From the NCBI GenBank assembly GCA_034359265.1, contig CP136893.1, positions 41,613,501 to 41,677,500 of the forward strand: a DNA stretch of 64,000 nucleotides, read 5' to 3'. The notes under the pieces were generated by a model. That model saw only the letters and a list, made by a program, of their open reading frames with translations, was not told the DNA's origin and made no database searches. Source of the DNA: Canna indica (lineage: Eukaryota > Streptophyta > Magnoliopsida > Zingiberales > Cannaceae). How positions within the stretch are numbered: the stretch's first letter is position 1; the number at the start of each line of letters is the position of its first letter. Position numbers and translations under genes: made by a program. Of this stretch, positions 1 to 11,160 are shown one piece after another.

Positions 1-1298
1 CTCGTAACGGGCTTTATGAGATAGAGTCTGAATGCGGCACTATATGTCTGCTAGCATGAACATGTTGTAACTCGATCACGGATCTTGTTTACGAACATAA
101 TAGGAAAGATGTTTCTTATAGGAACAAATACGCAGGGAAGGAGTTCCTTGGTAACCCTAATTTATAGGGTAGCCCCTTTTTGGTAGGGTAACCTTAAAGT
201 CGTAGGGTATGACATGCGATATTATTTTTAGGGGTTGATTAAACTTAATTATGAATTAATTAATTAATTAACCATTAGACAGGGTTTATGCTTAATTAAG
301 ATTCAAACACAATTACATGGAGGTAAATTTTGATTTTTCACACGTGCCTACACTTATTAATTAGGAATTGATTTATTTAGATAAATCATAATTAATAGGG
401 AATTGATTCATTTAGATATATCATAAATTAATAGATAATTGATTTATTTGGATAAACTGTGGTTCTATTAATAAATAGGAGTTTGATTTATCTCATCCCT
501 ATTTTTTTGGTGATTGGTATTTGAAGATAAATATAATTCCTATTAATAGGCATTAAATTTATGTAGATAAATTAATATTCTATTTAATTAGTTTTTGATT
601 TATTCTGAATAAATTATAAAACTATTAAATATGAAAATTAAAGAGGAGAGAAACCTTGAATTTTTGAAATACGAGGTGAGTTCAAAATTGAACTCAAGTG
701 GTCAGCCCCCCCCCCCTTTTTCTCTCATGTGGCTGCCCCCTTTAAAAAAGTTAAAGGGTGGCCAAACCTAGGTGTGAAAAAATGTGAGAGAGAAAAAGAT
801 CAAGAGAGAAAAGAACCCTAAGTGTGAATCTTGAGTGGAGTTCTTGTGTGAAAGAATTCCAAGAACCCTAAGTTCTTCTCCTTGGTGACCGGCCTCCTTC
901 TTCTTCATCCTCCTCGGGTTTTTGGAGAAGCCGAGGTAAAGGTCTTCTCTTCTTTCGTGTGCCGCAACCTTCATAATCTTGGAGGAGTCCAAGAGAACAT
1001 CAATATATCTTCACCTCTTCTCTCTTGTTCCGGAGTTTTCTCATTCCCTCTCATTTTCTCTTTGATTCCAGGTTCTTGGTAAAAGGGTCGGCCATGCCTT
1101 GGTGCATTTTGGGGTTGAGAAAGCTTCTATGTTGAGCCATAATGAGCCCCACTGTTCACTGCCCCTTTTGTTGTGAGGTGCTTGGTCTGAACTTACATTG
1201 GAGGACGTGGACGTGTGCGTCTCAAAACGGGGATAGGAGCAGCCATACCAACCGCGGTTTGAGGTATATCTTCTCCTTCTTCTCCTAAATGCAATTTT
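1..1298. other. Noncoding flank, AT-rich repeat-like DNA
   Basis: No convincing gene is seen. The first 650 bases are AT-rich and hold short diverged repeats. Bases 706-716 are a run of 11 C. From about 770 to 1250 the strand is rich in C/T and contains AACCCTAAG-like words, resembling the transcribed leader of a plant LTR element, but no family is recognised. The neighbouring Sirevirus stops at 1299 directly after its pol stop codon, so its 3' UTR and 3' LTR are missing and 1298/1299 is a truncation junction. Confidence 0.5.
362..458. repeat. Short AT-rich tandem repeat, about 35-bp period
   Basis: Three diverged units start near 362, 396 and 432. Each begins with a TAGG/TAGA word followed by AATTGATT(T/C)ATTT(A/G)GATA. 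The function is unknown; it is probably slippage-type expansion within repeat DNA. Confidence 0.5.
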
Positions 1299-1987
1299 TC
1301 AAAAGACATGCAAAATTAGAAAACTTGCATTCGGCAAAGTACAAATTCCTAATTGCATCCTTAGGTTTATGAAACTCTCTTCATTGAAGGGTTTTGTAAA
1401 TATATCCGCTAGTTGTTCATCGGTAGATACGAATTCTATGAATATATTGCCCTTAGCTACATTGTCTGTAAGAAAATTGTGCCTTAGATCAATGTGTTTG
1501 GTCCTAGAGTGTAAAATATAATTTTTTATCAGGTTGATTGCACTAGTGTTGTCACACTATTTAGGTATACATCAATATCTAAGTCCATATTCTAAAACTG
1601 TTTATTTCATCCAAAGGACTTGTGCACAACAACTACCACGGTGATTTATTCCGCTTCGGTAGTTGAAAGTGTCACCGAGTTTTGCTTCTTTGAAAACCAA
1701 GAAACAAGACTCATCTCTAGGAATTGACAACACTCACTAGTGCTTTTTTCTATCTACTTTACACCCGGCAAAATCGACATCCGAAAAACCAATTAAATCG
1801 AAAGATGCATTACATGGATACCATAATCCTAAGTCAACCGTGCCTTTCAAATATCTTAAAAGCATTTGATCGCACTTAAGTGAGATATTTTAGGACAAGA
1901 TTGAAACCTAGCACATGCATAAATATTAAACATGATATCGGGTCTACTTGCAGTTAAATAGAGAAGGCTACCGATCATACCTCGATA
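1299..1987 (-). pseudogene. copia pol: end of RT and RNase H (broken)
   Basis: Minus-strand translation in pieces gives the end of RT and the copia RNase H. Visible are a string like KHIDLRHNFLTDNVAKG and, near the end, LADIFTKPFNEESF, the conserved C-terminal block of copia RNase H. The frame ends with TGA at 1299-1301. RNase H removes the RNA strand during reverse transcription in the virus-like particle. Several stops and shifts interrupt this part, so it is a pseudogene. Confidence 0.8.
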
Positions 1988-2287
1988 TCATTTTTCATCT
2001 ACCTTTACACTATCTTCATCTTTATCAAGCTTAATAGATGTGCTCATTGGTGTAAAAACTATCTTGGCTTCATTCATCCCAAACCTTTTGATGAGCTCCC
2101 TTATGTATTTGGTTTGATTTATGAAGATCCCTTTGTTGGTTTGCTTGGTTTGGAGACCAAGCATGAAGGAGAGTTCTCCCATCATGCTCATCTCAAACTC
2201 CTCTTGCATGCACTTTGAAAACGACTCACAAAGCAATTCATTAGTAGCACCAAATATAATGTCATCCACATAGATTTGCACAAGCAA
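1988..2287 (-). pseudogene. copia pol: reverse transcriptase palm fragment
   Basis: The minus-strand frame carries the copia RT active-site motif YVDDIIFG, followed by MSMMGELSFMLGLQ and KYIRELIKRFGM. These are the usual motifs just after the catalytic aspartates. The YVDD motif itself is intact, but the fragment is separated from the upstream RT part by a shift between 2287 and 2456. It is part of the same former pol polyprotein. Confidence 0.88.
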
Positions 2288-2455
2288 AATATCATTTTCA
2301 TAATTTTTAATAAAGAGAGAAACATCGGTTTTTCCAATGCTAAAACCTTGATCAATTAAAAAGGTGGAAAACTTTTCATACCAAGCCCTAGGAGCTTATT
2401 TTAAACCATACAAAGCCCTTTTAAGTTTAAAAATATGGCTTGGAAACTCAAAACT

Positions 2456-3496
2456 TTAAAAACCGGGGGGTTGCTCAACATAAACTTCTTCCTCAATAAA
2501 ACCATTCAAGAATGCACTTATCACATCCATTTGAAAATTTTTAAAACCTTTAAAGCTTGCATAAGATAAAAGCATGCGAATTGCTTCTAATCTAGCTACG
2601 GGAGCATATGTTTCATTGTAGTCTATTCCTTCCTCTTGATTATACCCTTGGGCCACTAACCTAGCTTTGTTTCTAATAACTAAACCTCCTTCATCTAACT
2701 TATTTCTAAACACCCATTTAGTCCGAATTATAATTTTTCCACTAGGTCTAGGTACTAAATCCCAAACATCATTCCTAAAAAATTGATTTAGTTCCTCTTG
2801 CATGACAATTATAAAAAATTCATCTTCTATAGCTTCCTTAATGTTCCTAGGCTCTACTTGAGATATGAAGGTTACATATTGACAAATATTTTTGAGTTTA
2901 GACCGTGTTACTACTCCCGTTGATGGTTCTCCAATGATTTGCTCAATTGGATGATCTCTTATCAACCGGTATCCTTTTAGGAGATGTGGGAGATCTTCCT
3001 CTTCTTCTTCTTCTTCACCTTGAAGTAGGGTTGAGGATGAAGGCTCTTCATCATGAGTTTCTTCCTTGTTTTCATCTTCAACCACCTTGTCATGAAATGT
3101 CAATTCCTCAAGTTCCTCACCTACATTCACAATCTTAACATTTCTAGAAGAATCATTAGTTTCATCAAAAGTGACATGCATGGATTCTTCAACTATCATA
3201 GTCCTATGATTATAAACTCTATAAGCTTTAGAACTAGTAAAATATCCTAGGAAAATGCCCTCATCGGATTTAGAGTCAAATTTTTCTAGATGTTCCTTAG
3301 TGTTTAGTATGAAGCATTTACATCCAAAAACTCGAAAATATCCCACACTTGAGATTTTATCATTCCAAAGTTCAAAAGGTATTTTCTTGATATTTGGTCT
3401 TAACAAAACACGATTAAGCACATAACAAGAAGTATTTATGACTTCGGCCCAGAAATACTTAGGCAAATTATTTTCACAAAGTATGGTCCTAGCCAT
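2456..3496 (-). pseudogene. copia pol: integrase C-terminus to N-terminal RT
   Basis: This is the longest open stretch of this pol (346 codons). It starts in the integrase C-terminal part ([15 protein letters not shown], then [11 protein letters not shown], typical of copia). A variable acidic linker with a run of glutamates follows (around residues 155-170). RT then begins with [61 protein letters not shown] and [11 protein letters not shown]. Integrase inserts the cDNA and RT copies the RNA. The frame ends just before the YVDD block. Confidence 0.9.
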
Positions 3497-3888
3497 TTAT
3501 TGTAAGGTTCTATTCTTCCTCTGAACCACCTCATTTTGTTGAGGGTATCTAGGGGAAGAAAAGGTATGCTCAATACCTAATTCATCACAAAATTTAGAAA
3601 ACCTTTCATTTTTAAATTCTCCTGCATTGTCACTTCTAATTTTCAAAATCGAAATTCTTTTTTCATTTATAACTCTCCTAGCAAATTTTTTAAAGAAAAA
3701 TCAAAATTTTTATTTTTCTTAGCTAGTAAGAAAACCCATGCAAATCTTGAGAAATCATCAACCAAAACATAGCAATATAGCTTTCCACCTACACTTATCA
3801 CATCACAAGGACCAAAGAGATCCCTGTGCACAAATTCTAATATTATAGATGTACTAACTTGATTAATACTATGAAATGAGGACTTAAC
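3497..3888 (-). pseudogene. copia pol: integrase catalytic core (broken)
   Basis: No single frame is open here. In pieces the minus strand reads HRDLFGPCDVISVGGK and then VDDFSRFAWVFLL, which match the first part of the copia integrase core (HxDLxGP and DDxSRxxWV). In-frame stops occur just after the pre-integrase domain and further on, so the integrase is inactive. Confidence 0.75.
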
Positions 3889-4125
3889 TTATTTTCCATG
3901 TTGACATCCATCACAAAGTTTGTCCTTTTCAAATTTTATCTTAGGTATACCTTTAACTAAGTCCATTTTTGTTATTTCTTGGAAGAGGCTCATGCTAGCA
4001 TGTCCTAGCCTTTTATGCCACAACCAAGAATCATTTTCCATGGCAACTAAGCATCTAACATAAAGATTAGGCAATACATTTAAAACTAGTGTATACATTT
4101 TCTTTCCTATTTCCAAAAAATACAA
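3889..4125 (-). pseudogene. copia pol: GAG-pre-integrase domain
   Basis: The translation contains WHKRLGHASMSLFQEI and ends LCDGCQHGK. These are the histidines and cysteines of the zinc-binding domain that precedes the integrase core in Ty1/copia (pattern WHxRLGH ... CxxCxxGK). The zinc ligands look intact. It overlaps the upstream protease piece in a different frame, so a frameshift lies near 4107-4125. Confidence 0.85.
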
Positions 4126-4445
4126 TATTCATTAGATGGTGCACTTCTAATGATGCATTTAGATGCTTCAAAAATAATTGCATAACCATTATCACATAAT
4201 TGAGATATACTAATCAAGTTATGCTTTAACCCATCAACTAGCAAGACATTTTTAATGCATCGGTCGGAAAGTATACCTATATCACCAATGCCAACAATCT
4301 TACCTTTGGCATTGCCTCCAAAAGTTACATGTCCGCCATCTTTGCTTGATAGGGTTGCGAAGAGATTGATATAACCCATCATGTGTTTTGAGCAACCGCT
4401 ATCCAAGATCCATGTGCTTCTACTTACTTGAGGATGCTTCTCCAT
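4107..4445 (-). pseudogene. copia pol: aspartic protease
   Basis: The 112-codon fragment has the copia protease signature WILDSGCSKHMMG (catalytic DSG), then [15 protein letters not shown] and [17 protein letters not shown]. The protease would cut the Gag-Pol polyprotein. It is preceded on the minus strand by gag after a short gap with stops. The active-site aspartate is present, but the surrounding polyprotein frame is broken. Confidence 0.88.
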
Positions 4446-4476
4446 CTACAAAAGAAGAAGAGATAATTTTAGGTAC

Positions 4477-5472
4477 TCAAATCTTCTTGGGTCCTTGAGT
4501 GTTAGTCATCTTAGGAACCCAAGTGAATCTAGCATAGGGGTTCCTCCTTTGTGCACAATCTCTAGCCATATGGCCAAAAATACCACATGAAAAGCAACTT
4601 CCATTAAATATTTTTGTGCTGTGTGTGTGAGTATGGAAGTTTGCATGAGCATAATTGTTTGTGGTTTTTCTAGCATTTACAACCTTGGGCATGACATTTT
4701 GTAAGGTTGTCATTTTCTCATTTAGCATGCATAATTCTTTTTTTAAATTAAGCATGCTATCATTCAAGTGTTCTACTTGATCACTTAGGAATTTGTTCTC
4801 ATTTTCTAATTTTTTATTTTCATTTTCTATGTTTTTATTGACATCATTTAAGATACGCTTTTCTTCCTTGAGAGTATCTACTTCTTTCCTTAGGGCATTG
4901 CATGAAAGTATCAATTTATCATTTTCAAGCTCTAAAGATTTATTGTCTTTTTTAAGCTCTTTAAACTTTTTCCTAATAATATTGAACTCATCATGCATTT
5001 GATCAAATTCATTTTCTAGCTCTTCTTGCGTAAATGAAACATTACCAAAAATAAATTTTACCTCATTGTCGTTTGCCATGAGGCAAAGGTTTGCCTTCTC
5101 ACTCTTGGTCTTCTCTTCACTTGATGAGGATTCACTCTCATCCCATGAAACCATCATCACCTTCTTCTTCTTCTTGTACTTGTCCTTCTTGTTGGGGTAG
5201 GAGGTAGAAGCCATCTTGAGGAGTGGGAAATCCTTCCTTAGGTGTCCAGTTTTGTTGCAATTGAAGCATGTGTAGCCTCCTTTGCCTTTTCTCATACCAC
5301 CCCTCATGAAGTTCATGAACCTCCTTGCCATCATTGCCATTTCTTCAAAGTCGTCCATCTCCTCCTCGGATGATGGAGGTTCTTCAACCCGGTATGATGC
5401 TTTTAAGGCAATGGTCTTGCCTTTGGGGGCATATTCCTCCTTGTATTGCTTCATATTCTTCCATGATTGCAA
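4477..5472 (-). pseudogene. Sirevirus gag, C-terminal part with two zinc knuckles
   Basis: A 331-codon open piece of nucleocapsid-type Gag. Near residues 68-81 is a CCHC knuckle with the last cysteine changed to phenylalanine (CFNCNKTGHLRKDF). A lysine- and serine-rich stretch follows, then a strong coiled coil (about residues 145-265, repeated LENDKL/LENENK), then a complete second knuckle CFSCGIFGHMARDC near residue 295. The long coiled coil between two knuckles is shared with the two gag-only elements at 20987 and 57962. Its N-terminal part lies in another frame upstream, so the gene is frameshifted near 5384-5472. Confidence 0.88.
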
Positions 5473-6000
5473 TTACTTTTGGCTCCCAAGCTTTCGTAAG
5501 GGAACGGAGGAGTTTCTTTACCTTCTCCTCTTCCTTGATGTTTCTACGAAGGTTAGTTAAGCCATTTGTAATATTTTGAAATCTAGCATACATGACATCA
5601 ATTGTTTCATGCGAAAGCATTTTACACATTTCATAATCATGCATGAGGAGATTTATCTTAGATTCCATAACTTGTGAGGTGCATTCATGTGTGGTCTCTA
5701 AGACACTCCAAAGTTTATAGGCCGACTTACAAGTAGAAATCCTATTAAACTCATTAATGGATAGGCCACAATATAGTGCATTGATGGCATTGACATTTGC
5801 ATTAAAGAGTCTAATTTCTTTCGGACTTCACTCGCCCATGTCCTTAGTGGGCTGCTTATACTTTACTTGGATCATCCTTCATACATCCATGCCAAGTGAT
5901 TGAAGGAAGCTATTCATAATGAATTTTCCAATAGGCATAGTTGTTTCCATCAAATAATGGTGGAGTATATGTGAGTGAAGACCCTTAAGCTAGTTGGATA
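5384..6000 (-). pseudogene. Sirevirus gag, N-terminal part (UBN2-like)
   Basis: From about 6000 downwards the minus strand can be read as a UBN2-type Gag domain: ALYCGLSINEFNRISTCKSA, then YKLWSVLETTHECTSQV, then MLSHETIDVMYARFQNITNGL and EEKVKKLLRSLTKAWEPKV. These are usual copia Gag strings. An in-frame stop lies in the 5' third (near 5828) and a frameshift near 5400 separates it from the zinc-knuckle part. Confidence 0.8.
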
Positions 6001-6054
6001 TCGTTAGACATTCTAAATTGTAGAGTAGATGGTTAAATCTAATCCTACGACCTC

Positions 6055-6066
6055 GCTCTAATATCA
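6055..6066 (-). other. Primer-binding site (initiator tRNA-Met, degenerate)
   Basis: On the minus strand the bases just after the LTR read TGATATTAGAGC. This resembles TGGTATCAGAGC, the complement of the initiator tRNA-Met 3' end, with two mismatches. It fixes the inner edge of the 5' LTR. Confidence 0.75.
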
Positions 6067-6068
6067 AT

Positions 6069-8025
6069 TGTTAAACAAATACCCAACCTAGAAGAGGGGG
6101 GGGTTTTGAATAGTGTTGGGTAAAAAATTATGTTCAATTTGATTTCGTTTAGATTCGATTTCTAATGCAACCAAGTCAACGTGCTACTAGATAGAGATGC
6201 TTGATGAATAATAAATAGCAAATAAACACAATCAAACAAGCATTGCAAAGACAAGTAATTATAGTGGTTCGGCCAACCGCCTACTCTACTACATTGGCTC
6301 CACACCAAGAATTTCTAACCAAATCCCTTAGGGCCTGTTTGGTTAGCGAAACCAAGTTTATTTTCATGGTTTCAGTTTCACTGAAACCAAAACTGCTTAC
6401 GAAAACGTGTTTGGTTTAGTGTTTTCGTGAAACTGAATCGAAACCAGAATGAAAACGAAACCAGTTTTCTTAATAAAAATGAAAACAACAAAATGTTGTT
6501 TTCTGTGGTTTCGAGACTGTCGGTTTCGTTATCAAAATATTGTGACAACTTTGTAATTATAAATATTTTTTTATAAAATTAATTAATTTAAAAATAAATC
6601 AAACTATATCGAATTTTTAAAAATAAAAATAAAAATCATCATTTTTAACTCAAACTTTTATCTTAAATTTATAAAATAATTAAACCAATTTATATCTAAT
6701 TGACTCAAATCCAAATTTTAAATAACTCAATTTTCTTAAAGTTGGTCTATTTATAATTTAATCAAACCTAATTTTAGATCATTGGACTTGTTTTGTTTTT
6801 TTTGAAATTTTATAATAACTATTAATTAATTTTTATATCTAATTGAACAAAAAAATCTTAAATTACCAATAACTTAATTAATTAAATCATTTAAATATTT
6901 TGTAACCATATTAACAAATATTTAATTTTGTAAACTAACTAAACATTTAATTACTACTAAAAATGTTCAAGGAAAATTAATATTATTTTTTATAATCAAA
7001 TAAATATTTACTGGTTTCAACTAACTAAAACTGATGTTGTTTTTATTAACCAAACGCGTTTTCAAAAAACTGAAAACTAGAAACCAAAACCAAGTTTTCG
7101 AAACCAAGTTTTTAGTTTCACTGAAACCAAACCAGAAAATAATTTTCGCTAACCAAACAGCACCTTACAGACTTTGTGTTTCCCTTTGAATACAACGAGG
7201 ACTGGCTTCTCTATCCTTTGAGAATACCTCAAACCTATTCACCTAGGCAAAACACAATTCTACAAAGGTAACCCTAAGATGTTTAACCTAGCACACCTAC
7301 CAAGCTTACAATGAAGAAACAAGTTCAAATAACAAGTAAAATTACAATGAAAAGAGCTAAAGAGTAAACCACAACTAAGAGCTCTTTTCCAAGCCTTCAA
7401 CGCCTCTAACTCCACAAGATGAGCGCTTGAGAGAAATCATCGATCAAAGAAGCAAGTGCGAGCAAATCAACTTTGGAAGGCTTAAATCACACTTAGGAAG
7501 CTTTTGAGAGTTGTTAGAGAGGGGCAATGAAGGTTGATGAAGGGTATTTATAACCCCTCACTTGGCAGTTCACTCCAACGGGCATTTTTTTGCCTGTTGG
7601 GCGTCGTTCGATCGCTTTCTGGTCGACCGAATTCCCTCTGTTCTTTTCTGGCTTCGGGCGATCGACAGATTGCTTCCGTCGATTGACCAAGCGGTTGACC
7701 GAATCTGGGCTGATGGCTAGAATTTGAAGTATCTTTCTTGCGCACTTCATTTTTCGGTTCCGTTACAAGGTCATGACTTGGATATCATTACAAATTGGAT
7801 TGGGATAGATTCCTAGAGTCATATTACATAGATTCTAATCCTAACTCTAGGTTATATACAAGCTTATTTTCAAAGCCATTTTTGCCATTTTTTGTTTTTC
7901 TCCAAACAAACTTCGCGCGCGTATCGTAATCTCAACTTGAACTCAAAACTAAACAAATATATTAGTTTCTTTTTTGTTATCATCAAAATAGAGATCGAGG
8001 CCTAGGGACAACCCTTGGGCCAACA
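6069..8025 (-). repeat. 5' LTR of the Sirevirus, split by a Tourist-like element
   Basis: On the minus strand it starts TGTTGGCCCAAGGG at 8025 and ends GTTTAACA at 6069. It is the same LTR family as the solo LTR at 36131-37431: the first 100 bases and the block around CCGAACCACTATAATT match. A minus-strand TATAAATA box is at 7545-7552. Above it (about 7580-7720) lie degenerate TCGGTCGACCGA-type palindromes. Without the 834-bp insert and its TSD it is about 1.1 kb. Confidence 0.85.
6331..7164. mobile_element. Tourist-like (PIF/Harbinger-type) MITE
   Basis: Terminal inverted repeats start GGGCCTGTTTGGTTAGCGAA on the left and, read inward on the other strand, GGTGCTGTTTGGTTAGCGAA on the right. 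Both ends abut TTA (6328-6330 and 7165-7167), the 3-bp target duplication of PIF/Harbinger elements. The inner arms share further GAAACCAA/TTGGTTTC words, and the core is AT-rich with no reading frame. At 834 bp it is longer than most Tourist elements. It sits in the Sirevirus LTR and is therefore younger than it. Confidence 0.88.
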
Positions 8026-8943
8026 TAGGGGTAGATTCGCGACGAGCACGCTTGCTACCCTTTTTTGGTGCGCGCGCGGAGAGGAGGTGTTCGACACCAT
8101 GTTGATAACGGCTTGAACCTCGAGAAGGCACTGATGGAACTGACAACCTACAAAGTATTTTTTGGCAGCACCATGGTGAGAAAAAGCTCCCTAAAAACCC
8201 TAGGATGATGACCTTGGTTCACCTAGTGGCTCGAGTGGAACCCTTAGAACATCCATATCCATCCTTATTTATATTATGCTTTTATTTGTTGCTTTTGCTT
8301 CAATTGTTGATAGCTTAGATAATTTTAATTGCAAAAGGAATCCCTCCATTAATATTGAGTCTGAATGGCTAAGGTATTTAGAATATCGATCATGCCTTCC
8401 ATCGTTATGGGGTACAAGTGTGTCTATTGTCACAACAGGTTTGTTGTGCAAACTCAAGGTCTTTCGTACTGATTGATACGTTGCATCTCATATGGCACAT
8501 ACCCTTGTGTCTCTACTATTGGCTTGAACATGACTTACCTTGTTGAGCAAACTCAAGGGTGGTTGTTTTCTTGCTGGGGTATACGAATGATGGGTCCGAC
8601 TCAACTAGGGCTCATTGGTTTGTTGTGCAAACACAAGGCCATGGTTCACCTAGAGGCAAAAACTTGATGAAAGTCACATAGTGATGTGATCAGTAAAGAG
8701 TTACCTACCCATGGACCTATTAGGGTTTGTCGTGTTAAATGTGAGAGCCGAGTAGGAGAAGTGGGGTTCCATCTTCCCCTAAGGAAGTCTACCAACGAGG
8801 GCTTCCCACTTCCCAACAGGAGGGTTATTTGGGAACCACGAAAATTAGTGGGAGACATGATTAATTAAAATACCTCAATAATCATGCAAGTAGAATGGTA
8901 GCTTATGTATGTCTTTCTTTTCTAGTAGCATTTCATCATCACC
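8026..8943. other. No gene recognised; probable copia leader or LTR relic
   Basis: This stretch has no credible coding frame. It directly precedes a plus-strand copia gag fragment. It has repeated phrases such as TTTGTTGTGCAAAC (near 8438 and 8620), so it may be the old untranslated leader or LTR of that element. No primer-binding site was found. Confidence 0.4.
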
Positions 8944-9490
8944 ATGTTATCTACACTATCGTTACATAGCATTCTTGAAGCAAATAAACTCGCTGGACCT
9001 AACTATGTCGATTGGTTGCGAAACCTGAGGATTGCCCTCACCCAGGAGAAACTTTCCTATATTCTTGATAACCGGCCATCGGATACCCCTTCCCAAAGGG
9101 CTATCGAGGAAGTGAGGGCCACTTAGAAGAAGTGGCAAGATGACAACACTATTATTCAGTGCATTATGCTCGCCTCTATGTCCGAGGTGTTGCAGCGACA
9201 ATATGAAAAGATGGACGCTAGGCTCACCTCAAGGAGTTATATGGTGAAGAGAGCCGGACTACTAGATTTTAGCTGTCAAAACTACTCTTCTAGGCCAATA
9301 TGACAATAGGGACCCCTGTTGATCGATTTGATTGAGAGGTTAGAGAAATTGGGCGTAAGCATTGATAAAGGTGATGCGAACCTCGACAAACCTGCCACGA
9401 GACCCAACAACAATATATGGAAAACAAACCTCATCGTCAAATTAAGGTTCCAAGGATGAAGAATATTGACTCGTTGATTATGAAGAACCA
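8944..9490 (+). pseudogene. Ty1/copia gag fragment (N-terminal)
   Basis: The translation begins SLHSILEANKLAGPNYVDWL, then RNLRIALTQEKLSYILD. After a TAG stop at 9124-9126 it continues KKWQDDNTIIQCIMLASMS and VLQRQYEKMDA. This is the conserved start of Gag in a widespread plant copia group (UBN2/retrotran_gag). Further downstream it can only be followed in short pieces (DLIERLEKLGVSIDKGD). Protease and pol do not follow, so it is a truncated relic. Confidence 0.8.
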
Positions 9491-9954
9491 AGAACCAATA
9501 TTATAATAAGGATGGAATAATGACCCGCTGATTTTATAAAAGAACCATGAACCAATATTATAAGTGGTCGAGAATGACAAGTTCTACACTTGCAATCTCT
9601 GCAAAGTAGCTGCAGAACAACTTAGAGAATATATCCTCACAATTTTGATAGAAAACTCAATACCTTACTTCTAATCATTATAGAGCTTATATAATGCTCT
9701 TTACAATGACTAGATATCCACTAAATCTAGTAATAATTAAGATAACAATTCCCAAGCATAGGAAAGAGAAATGTGCTTAATGAAAATAGCAAGTCCCCAA
9801 GCATGGGAAAGGGAAATGTTTTAATGATGGAAGCAATTTCCTAAGCAAAAATCATCAAGCATTAACTCCCAATCTCCCCGAGGGAAAGAGAAATGTCATT
9901 AATGACGAAAGAAATTTCCCAAGTAAGAATCTTCAAGCATTAACTTTCTTTCGA
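9491..9954. other. Probable degenerate LTR sequence, no gene
   Basis: A near-duplicate phrase built on GAACCAATATTATAA appears around 9493 and 9550. Between 9750 and 9950 a unit containing GGGAAAGAGAAATGT and TTAATGA recurs about three times. Read on the minus strand it contains TATATAAGC, so it may be the 3' LTR of the old gypsy element whose pol ends at 13969, pushed away by the LARD-like element. This is an inference from position and strand. Confidence 0.35.
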
Positions 9955-10343
9955 TGGACAAAACTAGCCCATCGCGAGGAAATGGCTGGATGCGGACTGT
10001 CCAAGGGGTGCTCAAACTGGACGGAGGACTCGCCCACCATGAGATGGACATGGCGGGAGGCTTTGCAGCACAAGGCAGCTCATGTGCGCAATGACATGAG
10101 CGTCGCTCACGTTGCACGGCAGAGGCAGAGACGTGGGCAAGGAATGGCGGGCAGCAGCCCATGTGCACGAAGGCAAAGACATGAGCGAGACTTGGCATCG
10201 CCTGGGTGCGGAGCAAAGTAAGTCCTGCCCAAGGCAGGGCGTGGCAAGAAGAAGTCCCACAACAGGTGGGGCATTTGATGGTGTTTTGGAGCAGCGGAAT
10301 CCCACGTGCACAACGGCGTAGGGGCAGTGTAAGCAACACATGA

Positions 10344-10710
10344 TCATGGCGGAAGAAACCCACGCCACGGCTGAGCCATGGTGAGAGATTCGGCGGAGTC
10401 CCGAGTGCACAATGACGTAGGGCAGCGGAGCGACAAGTCATGAAGATGTGTTCACACTTGGCGGGACAAAACCCCTCCACGGCTGGGCTGTGGCGAGAGA
10501 TTTGGTGGAGGCCCGCGTGCGCAATGCCACGGGGCAGCATAGCGACAAGTCATGCAAATGTGTTCACACTTGGGGGGACAAAACCCTGCCACGACTGGGC
10601 CGTGGCGAGAGATTTGGCGGAGTCCCGCATGCGCAATGACGCAGGGCAGCAGAGCGACAAGTCATGAAGATGTGTTCACACTTGCCGGGACAAAACCCCG
10701 CCAAGGTGCG
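10344..10710 (+). repeat. 112-bp tandem repeat inside the 5' LTR
   Basis: The phrase CGACAAGTCATG(A/C)A recurs at 10431, 10543 and 10655, exactly 112 bases apart. Each unit carries TGTGTTCACACTTG, GGGACAAAACCC and GAGAGATT(T/C)GG(C/T)GGAG. Partial units lie on both sides. The array is absent from the 3' LTR, so it either expanded after insertion or was lost there. Confidence 0.8.
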
Positions 10711-11152
10711 CGAAGGCATGGGCGTCGCATGCAACGTTGCGGGGCAACAGATGACCCGTGTGCGCAAAGGCACGGGCTTGGCGTGGCAAACAAACATTGA
10801 GCATGGAGCGGTGCGCAACATGTTCACATTGCCATGGGGTGGCAGCGGCCGAGGTGGACCATGGCCAAGACAAGACGCAAAGCAAGCGGGCTGCAATGTG
10901 CAGAGAATGGACTGCCCAGCCCGCTCTCAAGCAGTGTTGGCCTTGGACTTGGCCAACACAAGATTGGCGACCTGATCAAGGCAAATGGGTGTAGTCAACA
11001 TGATGTGGTGCACCAAGGGTGTGAAGGACTTGGGCTTGGACTCAACTCAAGTCAAGTTGGACACATGGACAGCCAAGATGGAATCTAAACATACCCAAAG
11101 GCTGAGATGAATCAAAAGGGGATGTGTCCCCAAGAAGGGGTGCTTTGAGCAC

Positions 11153-11160
11153 TATAAATA
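11153..11160 (+). promoter_or_regulatory. TATA box of the LARD-like 5' LTR
   Basis: TATAAATA follows TTTGAGCAC and lies about 520 bases before the LTR end, a sensible place for the retroelement promoter. The same position in the 3' LTR reads CATAAATA. Confidence 0.55.

Larger units (their letters stand above)
1299..8025 (-). mobile_element. Defective Sirevirus-type Ty1/copia retrotransposon
   Basis: Reading on the minus strand the order is 5' LTR (8025-6069), primer-binding site, gag with two zinc knuckles and a long coiled coil, protease, integrase, reverse transcriptase and RNase H. This is the Ty1/copia order (integrase before RT). The long coiled-coil gag with paired knuckles and the TGTTGGC LTR start fit the Sirevirus (Maximus/SIRE) lineage. 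Frames are broken at many places, and the 3' UTR and 3' LTR are absent, so it cannot be autonomous. A Tourist-like element sits in its LTR. The base after the LTR begins TAGGG (8026-8030), one half of a possible TSD whose partner is lost. Confidence 0.9.

Noticed and set aside
706..716. Run of 11 C as a regulatory element
   Set aside because: Simple homopolymer, likely variable in sequencing; similar C-tracts mark LTR ends elsewhere but no LTR end can be shown here.
9899..10540. A 213-codon minus-strand open frame
   Set aside because: It lies wholly in the GC-rich LARD-like LTR, crosses the 112-bp repeat, has no recognisable domain, and overlapping frames of similar length exist on both strands. 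GC content explains it.
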